Of a DNA stretch of 18,560 nt, positions 1 to 7,425 are shown piece after piece (the stretch's first letter is position 1; every line of letters begins with the position of its first letter). Source of the DNA: Brevundimonas sp. (GTDB lineage: Bacteria > Pseudomonadota > Alphaproteobacteria > Caulobacterales > Caulobacteraceae). The notes under the pieces were generated by a model. That model saw nothing but the letters and a program-made list of their open reading frames with translations, had not been told where the DNA came from and did no database searches. The stretch lies in contig JADGMZ010000224.1 in the NCBI GenBank assembly GCA_015234495.1, positions 1 to 18,560 of the forward strand, written 5' to 3'. The translations under genes were made by a program, and so were the position numbers.

Positions 1-472
1 CGAGAACCTGACCGGTCTGGCGCGGCTGGTGCGGTCGGCGGTGACGCCGGCGATGGAGAACGTCGCCCTGTGGCACGAGCGGGACATCAGCCACTCCTCG
101 GTCGAGCGCGGCATCGGGCCGGACGCGACCATTCACCTGGACTTCGCCCTGCACCGGCTGGCCGGTGTGGTCGAGCGGCTGAACGTCTATCCGGCCAATA
201 TGGAGAAGAACCTCAACCTGCTGGGCGGGCTGGTCCATTCGCAGCGGGTGATGCTGGCCCTGACCCAGGCGGGGGTGAGCCGCGAGGACGCCTATGCGGC
301 GGTGCAGGAGAACGCCATGAAGGTGTGGCGCGGCGAGGGCCGGTTCCTCGACTTCCTCAAGGCGGACGAGCGCGTGACCCTACCCGAGTCGCAGCTCGAG
401 GCGCTGTTCGACATCGGCTACCACACCAAGCATGTGGACACGGTGTTCGCGCGGGTGTTCGGGGCGGCGTGA
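1..472 (+). CDS. purB: Adenylosuccinate lyase, C-terminal part (truncated by window edge)
   Basis: PurB cleaves SAICAR to AICAR and adenylosuccinate to AMP, releasing fumarate each time, in the cytoplasm. About 156 C-terminal residues are visible, read in the frame that starts at base 2; a full enzyme is about 430 residues. The visible part includes ENLTGLARLVR at the left edge, the family segment WHERDISHSSVER near codons 25-37, and an alpha-helical tail typical of the adenylosuccinate lyase C-terminal domain. The catalytic signature loop (SSxMPxKxNP) lies upstream of the window and cannot be checked. The stop TGA (470-472) overlaps the GTG start of the next gene by 4 bp, so translational coupling is likely. 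The neighbourhood of purC, purS, purQ and purL supports the call. Confidence 0.93.
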   Translation, partial: ENLTGLARLVRSAVTPAMENVALWHERDISHSSVERGIGPDATIHLDFALHRLAGVVERLNVYPANMEKNLNLLGGLVHSQRVMLALTQAGVSREDAYAAVQENAMKVWRGEGRFLDFLKADERVTLPESQLEALFDIGYHTKHVDTVFARVFGAA

Positions 473-960
473 CCCGCAAGCGGGCTTTCGATCCGGTCGT
501 CGACACGAACACCCGGCTGCTCATCCTCGGCAGCCTGCCGGGCGACGCCTCGCTGAAGGCGGGGCAGTATTACGGACATCCGCGCAACGCCTTCTGGCGG
601 CTGATCGGCGGGGTGATCGGCCGCGAGCTGGCCGCCCTGCCCTATGACGACCGGCTGGCCGCGCTGACGGCCGCGGGGGTCGGCCTGTGGGACGTCATCG
701 CCAGCGCCGAGCGGCCAGGCAGTCTGGACACCGCCATCCGACAGCCCGAGGCGGCGGACCTGCGCCGGCTGGCGGCGGGGCTGCCGGCGCTGCGGGCGGT
801 GGCCTTCAACGGCGGGACGGCGGCGCGGCTTGGCCGGGCGGTTCTGGCCGGGGCGACGGACGCGGCGCTGATCGACCTGCCCTCGTCCAGCCCGGCCCAT
901 GCGCGGCCGTTCGACCAGAAGGCGGCGGCCTGGGCTGCGCTGGCCCGCTGGGTGGCGTAG
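469..960 (+). CDS. Hypoxanthine/deoxyinosine DNA glycosylase, UDG superfamily family 6-like
   Basis: A 163-residue protein that resembles the hypoxanthine-DNA glycosylase family (family 6 of the uracil-DNA glycosylase fold, annotated as DNA-deoxyinosine glycosylase). Family members excise hypoxanthine, the deamination product of adenine, from DNA. Motif 1 GSLPGDASL lies at residues 21-29, followed by QYYGHPRNAFW (33-43), which carries the Asn and aromatic residues expected around the base pocket. Motif 2 LPSSSPAHA lies at residues 137-145. The start is the GTG at 469, inside the end of purB (GTGA overlap); the longer upstream open frame is only the shadow of purB. Coupling to purB puts an inosine-repair enzyme beside an IMP-to-AMP pathway gene. 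The family call rests on motifs I recognise, and substrate specificity is inferred. Confidence 0.85.
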   Translation: MTRKRAFDPVVDTNTRLLILGSLPGDASLKAGQYYGHPRNAFWRLIGGVIGRELAALPYDDRLAALTAAGVGLWDVIASAERPGSLDTAIRQPEAADLRRLAAGLPALRAVAFNGGTAARLGRAVLAGATDAALIDLPSSSPAHARPFDQKAAAWAALARWVA

Positions 961-1073
961 GGCCCCCTCAGGCGTGGCGCGGGAATAACGCCGCACCCGC
1001 GCATCTTTTCGCGGACTGGGCCATACTCATCGGCGAGCCGTCGCCAAAGCGCGGCGCGGGAGAGGGTTAGCGA

Positions 1074-1652
1074 ATGACCAGCATGCGTCCCTGGGCCGCC
1101 GGACTGGCGGTCGCGGTTCTGGCGCTGACGGGCTGCGAGCGGGAAGCGCCCGCGGAACAGCCGGTCACGCCGGCGCCCGCAGCCTCGCCGGCGCCGGCGC
1201 CGGGAGCCACCGTACTGGCGCTGGCGGAGCGCGATCCGGACTTCACCACCCTGGTCAGCGCCCTGCAGGCGGCGGGCATGGCGGAGATGCTGGGCGGGGA
1301 CGGCCCGTTCACCGTCTTCGCCCCGACCAACGCCGCCTTCGAGAAGGTGCCGGCGGCGCGGCGCGACTTCCTGACCACGCCGGAGGGCCTGCCGGAGCTG
1401 CGCCGGCTGCTGTCCTACCATGTGGTTCCGGGACGGCTGGACGCCTCCAGCCTGGTGCAGCGGATCGAGGCCGGCGGAGGGTCGCTGGCCCTGACCACCG
1501 TGAACGGCGGGGTGCTGACGGCGCGCGTGGGCGCCGACGGGACGGTGATGCTGACCGATGCGGCGGGCGGGACCTCGCGGGTGGTCGAGGCGGACATCAT
1601 CGCCGCCAACGGGGCCGTTCACGCCGTCGACACGGTGGCCGAGCCGGGTTGA
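1074..1652 (+). CDS. Fasciclin (FAS1) domain lipoprotein
   Basis: A 192-residue predicted lipoprotein. The N-terminal hydrophobic signal ends in the lipobox LTGC (Cys21), followed by an Ala/Pro-rich linker (about 23-43). One FAS1 domain fills the rest (about 46-190). FAS1 hallmarks are visible: FTVFAPTNAAF, the central YHVVPG, and the closing region ANGAVHAVDTV. FAS1 domains are extracytoplasmic adhesion or ligand-binding modules, and the exact partner is unknown. The start at 1074 has a purine-rich GGGAGAGGG about 6-14 bases upstream. The gene is separated from the glycosylase gene by 113 bp and is convergent with the DUF1476 gene, whose stop lies 15 bp beyond its own. Confidence 0.88.
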   Translation: MTSMRPWAAGLAVAVLALTGCEREAPAEQPVTPAPAASPAPAPGATVLALAERDPDFTTLVSALQAAGMAEMLGGDGPFTVFAPTNAAFEKVPAARRDFLTTPEGLPELRRLLSYHVVPGRLDASSLVQRIEAGGGSLALTTVNGGVLTARVGADGTVMLTDAAGGTSRVVEADIIAANGAVHAVDTVAEPG

Positions 1653-1667
1653 GGCCCGGCGGACCGC

Positions 1668-1991
1668 CTATTCGTCGTTGCGGATCTGCTCGCGGGCGAC
1701 CGAGGACAGTTCGTCCATCTTGCGGCGGATTTCGCCTTCCGAGACGGTCAGGCCGGCGCCCTCGAAGTCCTGGGCGATCTTGCGGTAGACGTCTTCCTCG
1801 CCCGGCTGTTCGAAATCGGCGCGGACCACGGCGCCGGCGTACTGGTCGGCGCTGTCGGCCGAAAGGCCCATTTTCGCGGCCGCCCACAAGCCCAGCAGCT
1901 TGTTGCGCCGGGCGATCGCCCTGAATTCCTGTTCCTGATCGAGGGCGAACTTGGACTCGAAGCCCTTTTCTCGATCGTCGAAGGTCGTCAT
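1668..1991 (-). CDS. DUF1476 family protein, F1-ATPase zeta-subunit homologue
   Basis: A 107-residue, highly charged helical protein that matches the DUF1476 family. In Paracoccus denitrificans this family was identified as the zeta subunit, a natural inhibitor of the alphaproteobacterial F1FO-ATP synthase. Visible family features are the N-terminal MTTFDDREKGFESKFA, the central ARRNKLLGLWAA (27-38), the YAGAVVRADF segment (51-60) and the C-terminal IRRKMDEL helix (88-95). Full family length is present. Members differ in how strongly their N-terminus inhibits the ATPase, and that cannot be read here. The gene is divergent from purC across a 248-bp gap and is not next to atp genes. The family call is firm; inhibitory activity is inferred. 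Confidence 0.88.
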   Translation of the reverse strand: MTTFDDREKGFESKFALDQEQEFRAIARRNKLLGLWAAAKMGLSADSADQYAGAVVRADFEQPGEEDVYRKIAQDFEGAGLTVSEGEIRRKMDELSSVAREQIRNDE

Positions 1992-2043
1992 GGGCGTCTG
2001 CAGGCTCCGTCAGGCGGCGCGAATGTGGCCGCGGTCGAGCAGG

Positions 2044-2071
2044 TCTATAGCCCCCCCGGAGCCGAACGCAA
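2044..2071 (-). promoter_or_regulatory. Possible promoter of the DUF1476 gene
   Basis: On the minus strand, TTGCGT (2066-2071) and TATAGA (2044-2049) are separated by 16 bp. The -10 side reads GCTATAGA, matching the first six positions of the Caulobacter housekeeping -10 consensus GCTANAWC. Predicted transcription would start about 45 bases before the DUF1476 ATG. The -35 match is weak. No convincing promoter for purC was found in the rest of this 248-bp divergent gap. Confidence 0.3.
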
Positions 2072-2239
2072 CGGAAACCCTGACGGTTCAACCGCCGCTG
2101 CCGTTTGTGTCGCAGCCCGGGTTCCGGTAAGGGAGGGCCCGTCGAATTCTCCCGCCCGCCCGATTCCGGATCGCGCCGCCCAGACCACCGTGCTGGCCGC
2201 GCGATTTTCGTTTCTGGCGAGGCCCCGCCCGGACCAGCC

Positions 2240-3001
2240 ATGATGAACGTCAAGCGCAAGAAGCTCTACGAGGGCAAGGCCAAGATCCTCTACGAGGGAC
2301 CCGAGCCGGGCACGCTGATCCAGTATTTCAAGGACGACGCCACCGCCTTCAACGCCCAGAAGAAGGCGACGCTGGAGGGCAAGGGCGTCATCAACAACCG
2401 GATCAGCGAATTCATCATGTCGCGCCTCAACGGCATCGGCGTGACCAACCACTTCATCAAGCGGCTGAACCTGCGCGAGCAGCTGATCCGCGAGGTCGAG
2501 ATCATCCCGCTTGAGGTGGTGTGCCGCAACATCGTGGCCGGCTCGATGAGCCAGCGTCTGGGCATCGACGAGGGCACGCCCCTGCCCCGCTCGATCATCG
2601 AATTTTATTACAAGAAGGATGAGCTCAACGACCCGATGGTCACCGAGGAGCACATCACGGCCTTCAACTGGGCGAGCACCCAGGAGCTGGACGACATCCT
2701 GGCCATGACGGTGCGGGTCAACGACTATCTGTCGGGCATGTTCGGCGCGGTCGGCATCACCCTGGTGGACTTCAAGATCGAGTTCGGCCGCATCTGGGAG
2801 AACGACTTCGCGCGCGTCATCCTGGCCGACGAGATCAGCCCGGACTCGTGCCGCCTGTGGGACAGCACGACGGGCGAGAAGCTGGACAAGGACCGCTTCC
2901 GCCGCGATCTGGGCAATGTGATCGAGAGCTACACCGAGGTGGCCCGCCGCCTCGGCATCATGAAGGACATGCCGACCGTGATTCAGGGGGGACTGCACTG
3001 A
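2240..3001 (+). CDS. purC: Phosphoribosylaminoimidazole-succinocarboxamide synthase (SAICAR synthetase)
   Basis: PurC ligates aspartate to CAIR using ATP to make SAICAR, the step before PurB. The 253-residue product has the usual length and fold landmarks: N-terminal [24 protein letters not shown] near residues 90-102, LVDFKIEFG near 175, and the signature [14 protein letters not shown] near 194-207. Two ATGs in tandem (2240 and 2243) could both serve as start. The open frame extends upstream to 2105, but that extension has no family similarity and lacks a Shine-Dalgarno site. The stop overlaps the purS ATG by one base (TGATG), so purC and purS are almost certainly cotranscribed and coupled. 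Confidence 0.96.
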   Translation: MMNVKRKKLYEGKAKILYEGPEPGTLIQYFKDDATAFNAQKKATLEGKGVINNRISEFIMSRLNGIGVTNHFIKRLNLREQLIREVEIIPLEVVCRNIVAGSMSQRLGIDEGTPLPRSIIEFYYKKDELNDPMVTEEHITAFNWASTQELDDILAMTVRVNDYLSGMFGAVGITLVDFKIEFGRIWENDFARVILADEISPDSCRLWDSTTGEKLDKDRFRRDLGNVIESYTEVARRLGIMKDMPTVIQGGLH

Positions 3002-3234
3002 TGGCGAAGGTGAAGGTTCATGTGTTCCTGAAGCCGGGCGTGCTGGACGTTCAGGGCAAGGCGGTCGAGGGCGCCTTGCACGGGCTGGGCTGGCCGGGCG
3101 TGGCCAACGCCCGCGTCGGCAAGCTGATCGAGTTCGACTTCGACGGCGAGGACGCCGTCGGCGAGGCGAAGAAGATGTGCGAGACCCTGCTCGCCAACAC
3201 GGTCATCGAAAGCTATCGCGTCGAGATCGCGTGA
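3001..3234 (+). CDS. purS: Phosphoribosylformylglycinamidine synthase, PurS subunit
   Basis: A 77-residue small subunit of the FGAM synthase complex, which bridges PurQ (glutaminase) and the small-type PurL (synthetase) and helps channel ammonia. Family features are KVKVHVFLKPGVLDVQGKAV at the N-terminus, the central GLGWPGVANARVGKLIEF, and a C-terminal LANTVIESYRVEI beta strand. Length is normal. The start overlaps the purC stop by one base. The end overlaps the next small gene by 4 bp (GTGA). The presence of separate purS, purQ and a 739-residue purL in the same window is internally consistent with the three-subunit enzyme. Confidence 0.95.
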   Translation: MAKVKVHVFLKPGVLDVQGKAVEGALHGLGWPGVANARVGKLIEFDFDGEDAVGEAKKMCETLLANTVIESYRVEIA

Positions 3235-3362
3235 AGCGGAGCCTGAAGCTGGCCGTCGCCCTGTTCGTGCTGGCGGGCTGCATCCTCTTCGCCGCGGCGC
3301 TGGCCGGCGGGCTGATGGACGACAGCGCCTTCACCCCGGCGGCGAAGGAAGCGGCGCACTGA
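3231..3362 (+). CDS. 43-residue single-pass membrane protein coupled to purS
   Basis: A small open frame starting with GTG inside the purS stop (GTGA overlap, bases 3231-3234) encodes 43 residues. It has a basic start (VKRSLK), one hydrophobic stretch (about 6-27) and a short polar tail containing MDDSAF. The pattern VLAGC could be read as a lipobox, but the residues after the Cys (ILFAAALAGG) remain strongly hydrophobic, so a transmembrane anchor is the better reading. I do not recognise a family. The tight overlap with purS and the membrane-helix composition argue that it is a real gene. The function is unknown, and a link to purine synthesis is only suggested by position. Confidence 0.6.
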   Translation: MKRSLKLAVALFVLAGCILFAAALAGGLMDDSAFTPAAKEAAH

Positions 3363-3425
3363 CCACACTCGCCAAGCCGGCGTTCCCCTATTAGCGTTTC
3401 ACCCTTGCCGCGGGGAGACGCCACA

Positions 3426-5240
3426 TTGCTGGTTCGACTGACGCTGATGGTCATGCTCTCGCTCGCAGCGACCGGGGCCATGGCGCAGGACAACCGCTGG
3501 CGGCAGGCCGCGCGCTGCGCCGATACCCAGGATCGCGCGATCTGCTGGTTGCGGCAGATGACCGCGAGTCCGCTGGTTACATCCGATCCCGATCTCGCGA
3601 GAGCGCCGGCTGTTCTGGCGGCGGCGGGGTTGGTGCGGACGGCTCCGGACACGGCGCCTGAACCGGACGCGCCGTCCGAGTTCGGTTTCTTTTTTGGTGC
3701 GATGAAGCAGGCGATCAGCGCGGTTCGATCCGGCGCGCCCGCAGGCGAAGTCATAGCCCTCGTGCGGACCCTGCCCGTGTCTGACGCGCCGTTCCTGGCC
3801 AATCCCCTGCAGGACCAGACCCTCTCCTTCGGCCGGCTGGACGCCTACAGCCTGCTGTCGACCGATGAGATCGCCCAGCCCGGGTCCGCTCTGCAGGACG
3901 CGCTTCTGTCCGCATGGGAAGAGGACCTGCCGCCCGCCCTGGACGATGTGATCAACGGCGGACCCGAGGCGCTCGCCCACTCCCTCGTGAAGCGAGGCGA
4001 CCGGTCCGGTGCCGAACGGGTACTTCGCCGCCTCTCGCCCGACAACGAACCGAAGGCCGTCCAGGAGATGATCCGGCATGGCCTGCTCGACGCGGCCGAC
4101 GACATGGCGCGAAGGGCCACGGTCGAAAACCGGAGAGCCGGTCTGGTCAGGTCGGAGGACGCCGCGCAAAGGCGGACGGCGGCCTATTTCGAACGGATGC
4201 AGCCCGAGTTCGATGCGATGATGGCCGCCGCGATGGCGGAGCTCAGCGAAGAGGACCGCGCGCTTCTGGCCGCAGAGTTCGAGGCGGAAGCGCCCGAGCC
4301 GGCCGAAGACTTCGGCGCCGTGGCGGCCAGCGAGATCAACCAGGCGCATATCGAGATCATGTGGGCAGCCGACCGGGCCGGGCGGGACGACCTGTCCCGG
4401 GCCATGGCGACCGATCTGTTCGAGGCCGGCCTGGCCGGCGATGACGAAAATGCGTTGGCCGGTCTGACAGCGTCGATGACCGTACTGGTCAAACCGGACA
4501 GTCCCGGGTCCGAGGGGCGGATGGCGGTCGCCGAAGCCCGACTGGAGACGCTGGCCGGCGAGGGGGCCCGGTTCCCGCTCCGCGCGGTCCATGCGGGCTG
4601 GATGAGGCTTGGCCGGTCAGACAGGGCGGATGCGGTGCTCGAACGCTGGCGGCCGCTGGCGGAACGGCAGGCCCGCGCCTTCCGGAACAGGGTCCAAACC
4701 GCCTGGGACGGGAGCGGACTGGACCTCGCCTATGACCTGGTCGCCATTCTGATCGAACGCGACCAGGTGTCGGAGGCCGAGGCCCTCGGATTGATGGCGC
4801 CGACCCAGCCGATCGACCACGACATCAATCGCGGGCTGGGCATTTCCCGGCTTGAAGAACGGCTTGCCGGGCGCAGCCGCAGCGATCAGATCCAGATATT
4901 GATTGCCTGCGCGGGCCGCAGCCGGGAACGGAGGGCGTGGACCGACGCCGAGACCTGCGCCAACCGGCTGGTTGAACTCGCGGAGACGCCGCCGGTTCAG
5001 CTGACGGCGGCCGAGCTGTTGCTCCCGGTCGCGGAAGAGGCCGCAAGAACGGGCGATGCGGAGCGGGCCGAAGCCCTGCTGATCCGGGCGCTCGAGATCG
5101 GCGGTCCAGCCGCTGAAACCGAAGACGTCCGGGCGCGATTCACCTATCAGCTTGACGCGGCGATTGTCTCCGTCAGCAAGGCGCTGTTGCGAAAGGACGG
5201 CCGACTGCAGCCGTCGGACCAACCTCTACCCGGGAGTTAG
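3426..5240 (+). CDS. Exported alpha-helical repeat-like protein of unknown function
   Basis: A protein of about 604 residues with a clear Sec signal peptide (hydrophobic LTLMVMLSLAATG, cleavage likely after AMA). The rest is almost entirely charged and Ala/Leu-rich helix. Paired-helix segments such as GDRSGAERVLRRL, LGRSDRADAVLERW and TGDAERAEALLIRALEIG resemble TPR or Sel1-like solenoid units, most clearly in the C-terminal half. Cys pairs (RCADTQDRAICW near the mature N-terminus and CAGRS...CANRL near residues 497-515) could form disulfides in the periplasm. TTG at 3426 is preferred because GGGGAG ends 8 bases before it; TTG at 3405 is an alternative. The gene sits between purS and purQ, and its stop is 3 bp before the PEBP gene. 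Base use looks slightly less GC-biased than its neighbours. No family is recognised. Confidence 0.82.
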   Translation: MLVRLTLMVMLSLAATGAMAQDNRWRQAARCADTQDRAICWLRQMTASPLVTSDPDLARAPAVLAAAGLVRTAPDTAPEPDAPSEFGFFFGAMKQAISAVRSGAPAGEVIALVRTLPVSDAPFLANPLQDQTLSFGRLDAYSLLSTDEIAQPGSALQDALLSAWEEDLPPALDDVINGGPEALAHSLVKRGDRSGAERVLRRLSPDNEPKAVQEMIRHGLLDAADDMARRATVENRRAGLVRSEDAAQRRTAAYFERMQPEFDAMMAAAMAELSEEDRALLAAEFEAEAPEPAEDFGAVAASEINQAHIEIMWAADRAGRDDLSRAMATDLFEAGLAGDDENALAGLTASMTVLVKPDSPGSEGRMAVAEARLETLAGEGARFPLRAVHAGWMRLGRSDRADAVLERWRPLAERQARAFRNRVQTAWDGSGLDLAYDLVAILIERDQVSEAEALGLMAPTQPIDHDINRGLGISRLEERLAGRSRSDQIQILIACAGRSRERRAWTDAETCANRLVELAETPPVQLTAAELLLPVAEEAARTGDAERAEALLIRALEIGGPAAETEDVRARFTYQLDAAIVSVSKALLRKDGRLQPSDQPLPGS

Positions 5241-5243
5241 AGC

Positions 5244-5714
5244 ATGACCTTTTCCGTGACCTCGAACGACATCAGCGACGGCGGAACGCTCCCGGACGCA
5301 CAGGTGCAGGCCAAGGGGAACGCCTCGCCGCATCTGAAATGGTCGGGCGCGCCGGCGGGGACGAAGAGCTACGCCGTCACCTGCTACGACCCGGACGCGC
5401 CGACCGGTTCCGGTTTCTGGCACTGGACCGTGGCCAACATTCCCGCCGACGTGAGCGAATTGCCAGCCGGCGGGCCCGTCCCGGCCGGAGCGGTGGAGGG
5501 ACGGACCGACTTCGGCGAGCCCGGTTACGGCGGGGCCGCGCCGCCCCCGGGACACGGCCCGCACCGCTACATCTTCACCGTCTTCGCCGTGGACACCGAC
5601 AGGCTGGACGTGACACCGGACAATTCAGGCGCGGTGTTCGGCTTCAACCTGCATTTCCACACGCTGGCGAAGGCCTCGATCACGGCCACGTACGAGAACA
5701 AGGGCGAGGGCTGA
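5244..5714 (+). CDS. YbhB/YbcL family Raf-kinase-inhibitor-like (PEBP) protein
   Basis: A 156-residue member of the phosphatidylethanolamine-binding protein superfamily, bacterial YbhB/YbcL type. The ligand-pocket motifs are present: CYDPDAPTGSGFWHW (47-61) and GPHRYIFTVFAVD (105-117), with His60 and His107 in the expected places. There is no signal peptide, so it should be cytosolic. Bacterial members bind anionic ligands in structures, but their physiological role is poorly known. The ATG lies 3 bp after the stop of the exported helical protein and is preceded by GGGAG, so the two are probably one transcript. Confidence 0.92.
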   Translation: MTFSVTSNDISDGGTLPDAQVQAKGNASPHLKWSGAPAGTKSYAVTCYDPDAPTGSGFWHWTVANIPADVSELPAGGPVPAGAVEGRTDFGEPGYGGAAPPPGHGPHRYIFTVFAVDTDRLDVTPDNSGAVFGFNLHFHTLAKASITATYENKGEG

Positions 5715-5723
5715 TCGGGCGCC

Positions 5724-5752
5724 CTGACATCGCCGCCGAACGCTGCTAAAGG
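5724..5752 (+). promoter_or_regulatory. Promoter-like site immediately before purQ
   Basis: CTGACAT (5724-5730), 14 bases, then GCTAAAGG (5745-5752) resembles the Caulobacter housekeeping promoter TTGACGS-N10-14-GCTANAWC (hexamers CTGACA and TAAAGG, 17-bp spacing). A start would fall only 2-4 bases before the purQ ATG, giving a leaderless or nearly leaderless mRNA. The same layout with identical distances precedes purL. The alternative reading is that AAAGG (8 bases before the ATG) is simply the ribosome-binding site. Confidence 0.4.
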
Positions 5753-5760
5753 CCCGCGCC

Positions 5761-6423
5761 ATGAGCGCCGCCGTCATCGTCTTCCCGGGTTCCAACTGCG
5801 ACCGCGACTGCAAGGTCGCGATCGAACGCTCGACGGGCGAAACCGTCGACATGATCTGGCATCAGGAGACGGAACTGCCGTCAGGGCTCGACCTGATCGT
5901 GCTGCCGGGCGGCTTCTCCTACGGCGACTACCTGCGCTGCGGCGCCATGGCGGCGCAGTCGCCGGTGATGCAGGCGGTGAAGCAAGCCGCTGACAAGGGC
6001 GTCGCCGTGGTCGGCATCTGCAACGGCTTCCAGATCCTGTGCGAAGCGGGGATGCTGCCGGGCGCCCTGCTGCGCAACGCGGGGCTGAAATACGTCTGCA
6101 AGCCGATCAGCCTGAGCGTCGCCAACGGCCAGACCCGGTTCACCGCCGGCTACCAGGGCCAGCGCGAGGTGATCATGACCCAGGGCAATGGCGACGGGAA
6201 CTACTTCGCCGACGCCGAAACCCTGGCCCGCATCGAGGGCGAGGGTCAGGTGGTGTTTCGCTATGTCGACAATCCGAACGGCTCGGTCGGCGACATCGCC
6301 GGCCTGCAGAACGCGCGCGGCAACGTGCTGGGCATGATGCCGCACCCGGACCGGGCCTTCGAGGAAGAGCTGGGCTCGGCGGACGGCGCGACCCTGTTCC
6401 GCAGCGTGTTCGCGGCGGCCTGA
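5761..6423 (+). CDS. purQ: Phosphoribosylformylglycinamidine synthase, PurQ glutaminase subunit
   Basis: A 220-residue class I glutamine amidotransferase that releases ammonia from glutamine for PurL. Visible landmarks are the N-terminal [12 protein letters not shown], the [18 protein letters not shown] oxyanion-side segment, the nucleophile Cys87 in [15 protein letters not shown], and His195 in [14 protein letters not shown]. The third triad residue is usually Glu in an HPE motif; here it is Asp197 (HPD), a conservative change that should be compared with close relatives. Length and start (ATG 5761, 46 bp after the PEBP stop) fit the family. It works with PurS and PurL encoded on either side. 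Confidence 0.96.
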   Translation: MSAAVIVFPGSNCDRDCKVAIERSTGETVDMIWHQETELPSGLDLIVLPGGFSYGDYLRCGAMAAQSPVMQAVKQAADKGVAVVGICNGFQILCEAGMLPGALLRNAGLKYVCKPISLSVANGQTRFTAGYQGQREVIMTQGNGDGNYFADAETLARIEGEGQVVFRYVDNPNGSVGDIAGLQNARGNVLGMMPHPDRAFEEELGSADGATLFRSVFAAA

Positions 6424-6490
6424 CCGAACGGACTTGACCGCGACGGTCGATGCGGCCGAACTCGCCGGCTGACGCAGCGGGGGGGCGGCC

Positions 6491-7042
6491 ATGTTCATGA
6501 GCGAACGCCAGAAGATGATCTCGGGCCTGCCCTATGACCCGGGCGACCCGGAGCTGCAGGCCGACATGGCCGCGGCCCAGCAGTGGATGGCGCGCTACAA
6601 CGCCGCCCTCGGCGCTCCGGCGGCGGCGCGGCTGGACCTGTTGCGGCAAAGGCTGGCCGAGGTCGGCGAGGGGGTGGTGATCCGGCCGCCGTTCCACTGC
6701 GACTACGGCTACAATATCCGGCTGGGGCGCGGCGTCTTTCTCAACTTCAACTGCGTGATCCTGGATGTCTGCGAGGTCGCGATCGGCGACCGGGCGCAGA
6801 TCGGTCCGGGGGTGCAGATCCTCACCGCCGACCACCCGCGCGACGCGTCAGCGCGCGCCGACGGGGTCGAGTTCGGGCGCCCGATTCAGATCGGGCGCGA
6901 TGTGTGGATCGGCGGCGGGGCGTTGATCCTGCCAGGCGTGACGATCGGCGACGACGCCGTCATCGGCGCCGGAGCGGTGGTGACCCGCGACGTGCCGGCG
7001 GGCGCGACCGCGGTCGGCAATCCGGCCCGCCTGAGGGCCTGA
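6491..7042 (+). CDS. Maltose O-acetyltransferase-like hexapeptide acetyltransferase
   Basis: A 183-residue enzyme of the Maa/LacA/NodL group. It should transfer acetyl from acetyl-CoA to a sugar hydroxyl using the conserved His (His115 in LTADHPRDA). The N-terminal maltose-acetyltransferase helical domain is recognisable (SERQKMISGLPYDPGDPEL). It is followed by left-handed beta-helix repeats such as VEFGRPIQIGRDVWIGGG and LPGVTIGDDAVIGAGAVV, and the usual closing AVGNPARL. A G-run (GGGGGGG) about 5 bases before the ATG at 6491 can act as ribosome-binding site; the second ATG, codon 3, is an alternative. The natural acceptor sugar is unknown. It follows purQ by 67 bp and is convergent with a small minus-strand gene 5 bp away. 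Confidence 0.9.
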   Translation: MFMSERQKMISGLPYDPGDPELQADMAAAQQWMARYNAALGAPAAARLDLLRQRLAEVGEGVVIRPPFHCDYGYNIRLGRGVFLNFNCVILDVCEVAIGDRAQIGPGVQILTADHPRDASARADGVEFGRPIQIGRDVWIGGGALILPGVTIGDDAVIGAGAVVTRDVPAGATAVGNPARLRA

Positions 7043-7047
7043 CGGCG

Positions 7048-7311
7048 TCAGCGGCTCCCGGCGGGAGGATTCCGCTGGGTGTCCTGTCCGACCGGCTGTA
7101 CGCCCGCAGTCTCGTCGAGAAACCCGGAAGCGGCCGAGCGGTCGTCCTCCGTCCCGGGCTCGACGTCCGGGGTGGCGACGCCTCCCGGATCGCGCTGGGC
7201 CTTCAGTTCGCGCTCCCCGACGCCGAGGCCCTGTTCGCGGGCACGGTCGGCCTTGACGATGTCGGTTTCGAAAACGGGGGTCTCCCCGGGGCGTTCGGGC
7301 GTGTCGGCCAT
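7048..7311 (-). CDS. Small acidic, probably disordered protein (87 residues)
   Basis: The ATG at 7309-7311 on the minus strand is preceded by AAGGAG at good spacing (6 bases), and the frame stays open for 87 residues. The product is rich in Glu, Asp, Pro, Gly and Arg (MADTPERPGETPVFETDIV...) and has no hydrophobic core, membrane segment or signal, so it is probably disordered. No family is recognised. It converges on the acetyltransferase gene with only 5 bp between stops and is divergent from the TspO-like gene. The strong ribosome-binding site is the main reason to accept it. Its composition resembles the two other small minus-strand genes at 8220-8605. Confidence 0.68.
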   Translation of the reverse strand: MADTPERPGETPVFETDIVKADRAREQGLGVGERELKAQRDPGGVATPDVEPGTEDDRSAASGFLDETAGVQPVGQDTQRNPPAGSR

Positions 7312-7425
7312 GGCGGTCTCCTTCCCCGGGACAACCCCGGGCGGGGGATCGGGGTTCCGGCGTGTGAACCAAGCAGGCCCCCGGCGCGTAGTATGTGCTG
7401 AACCGCCCCGCTTGCAGGACGCCGC

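Noticed and set aside
2105..2242. Longer PurC starting at 2105
   Set aside because: The extra 45 residues have no resemblance to PurC and no ribosome-binding site. The tandem ATG at 2240/2243 gives a protein of normal family length.
3405..3425. TTG at 3405 as start of the exported helical protein
   Set aside because: TTG at 3426 has GGGGAG at 8-base spacing and gives a compact signal peptide; the earlier codon has no such site. It is not fully excluded.
6433..6490. TTGACC near 6434-6439 as promoter of the acetyltransferase gene
   Set aside because: No -10 element of reasonable quality follows at 16-18 bp, so it was not listed.
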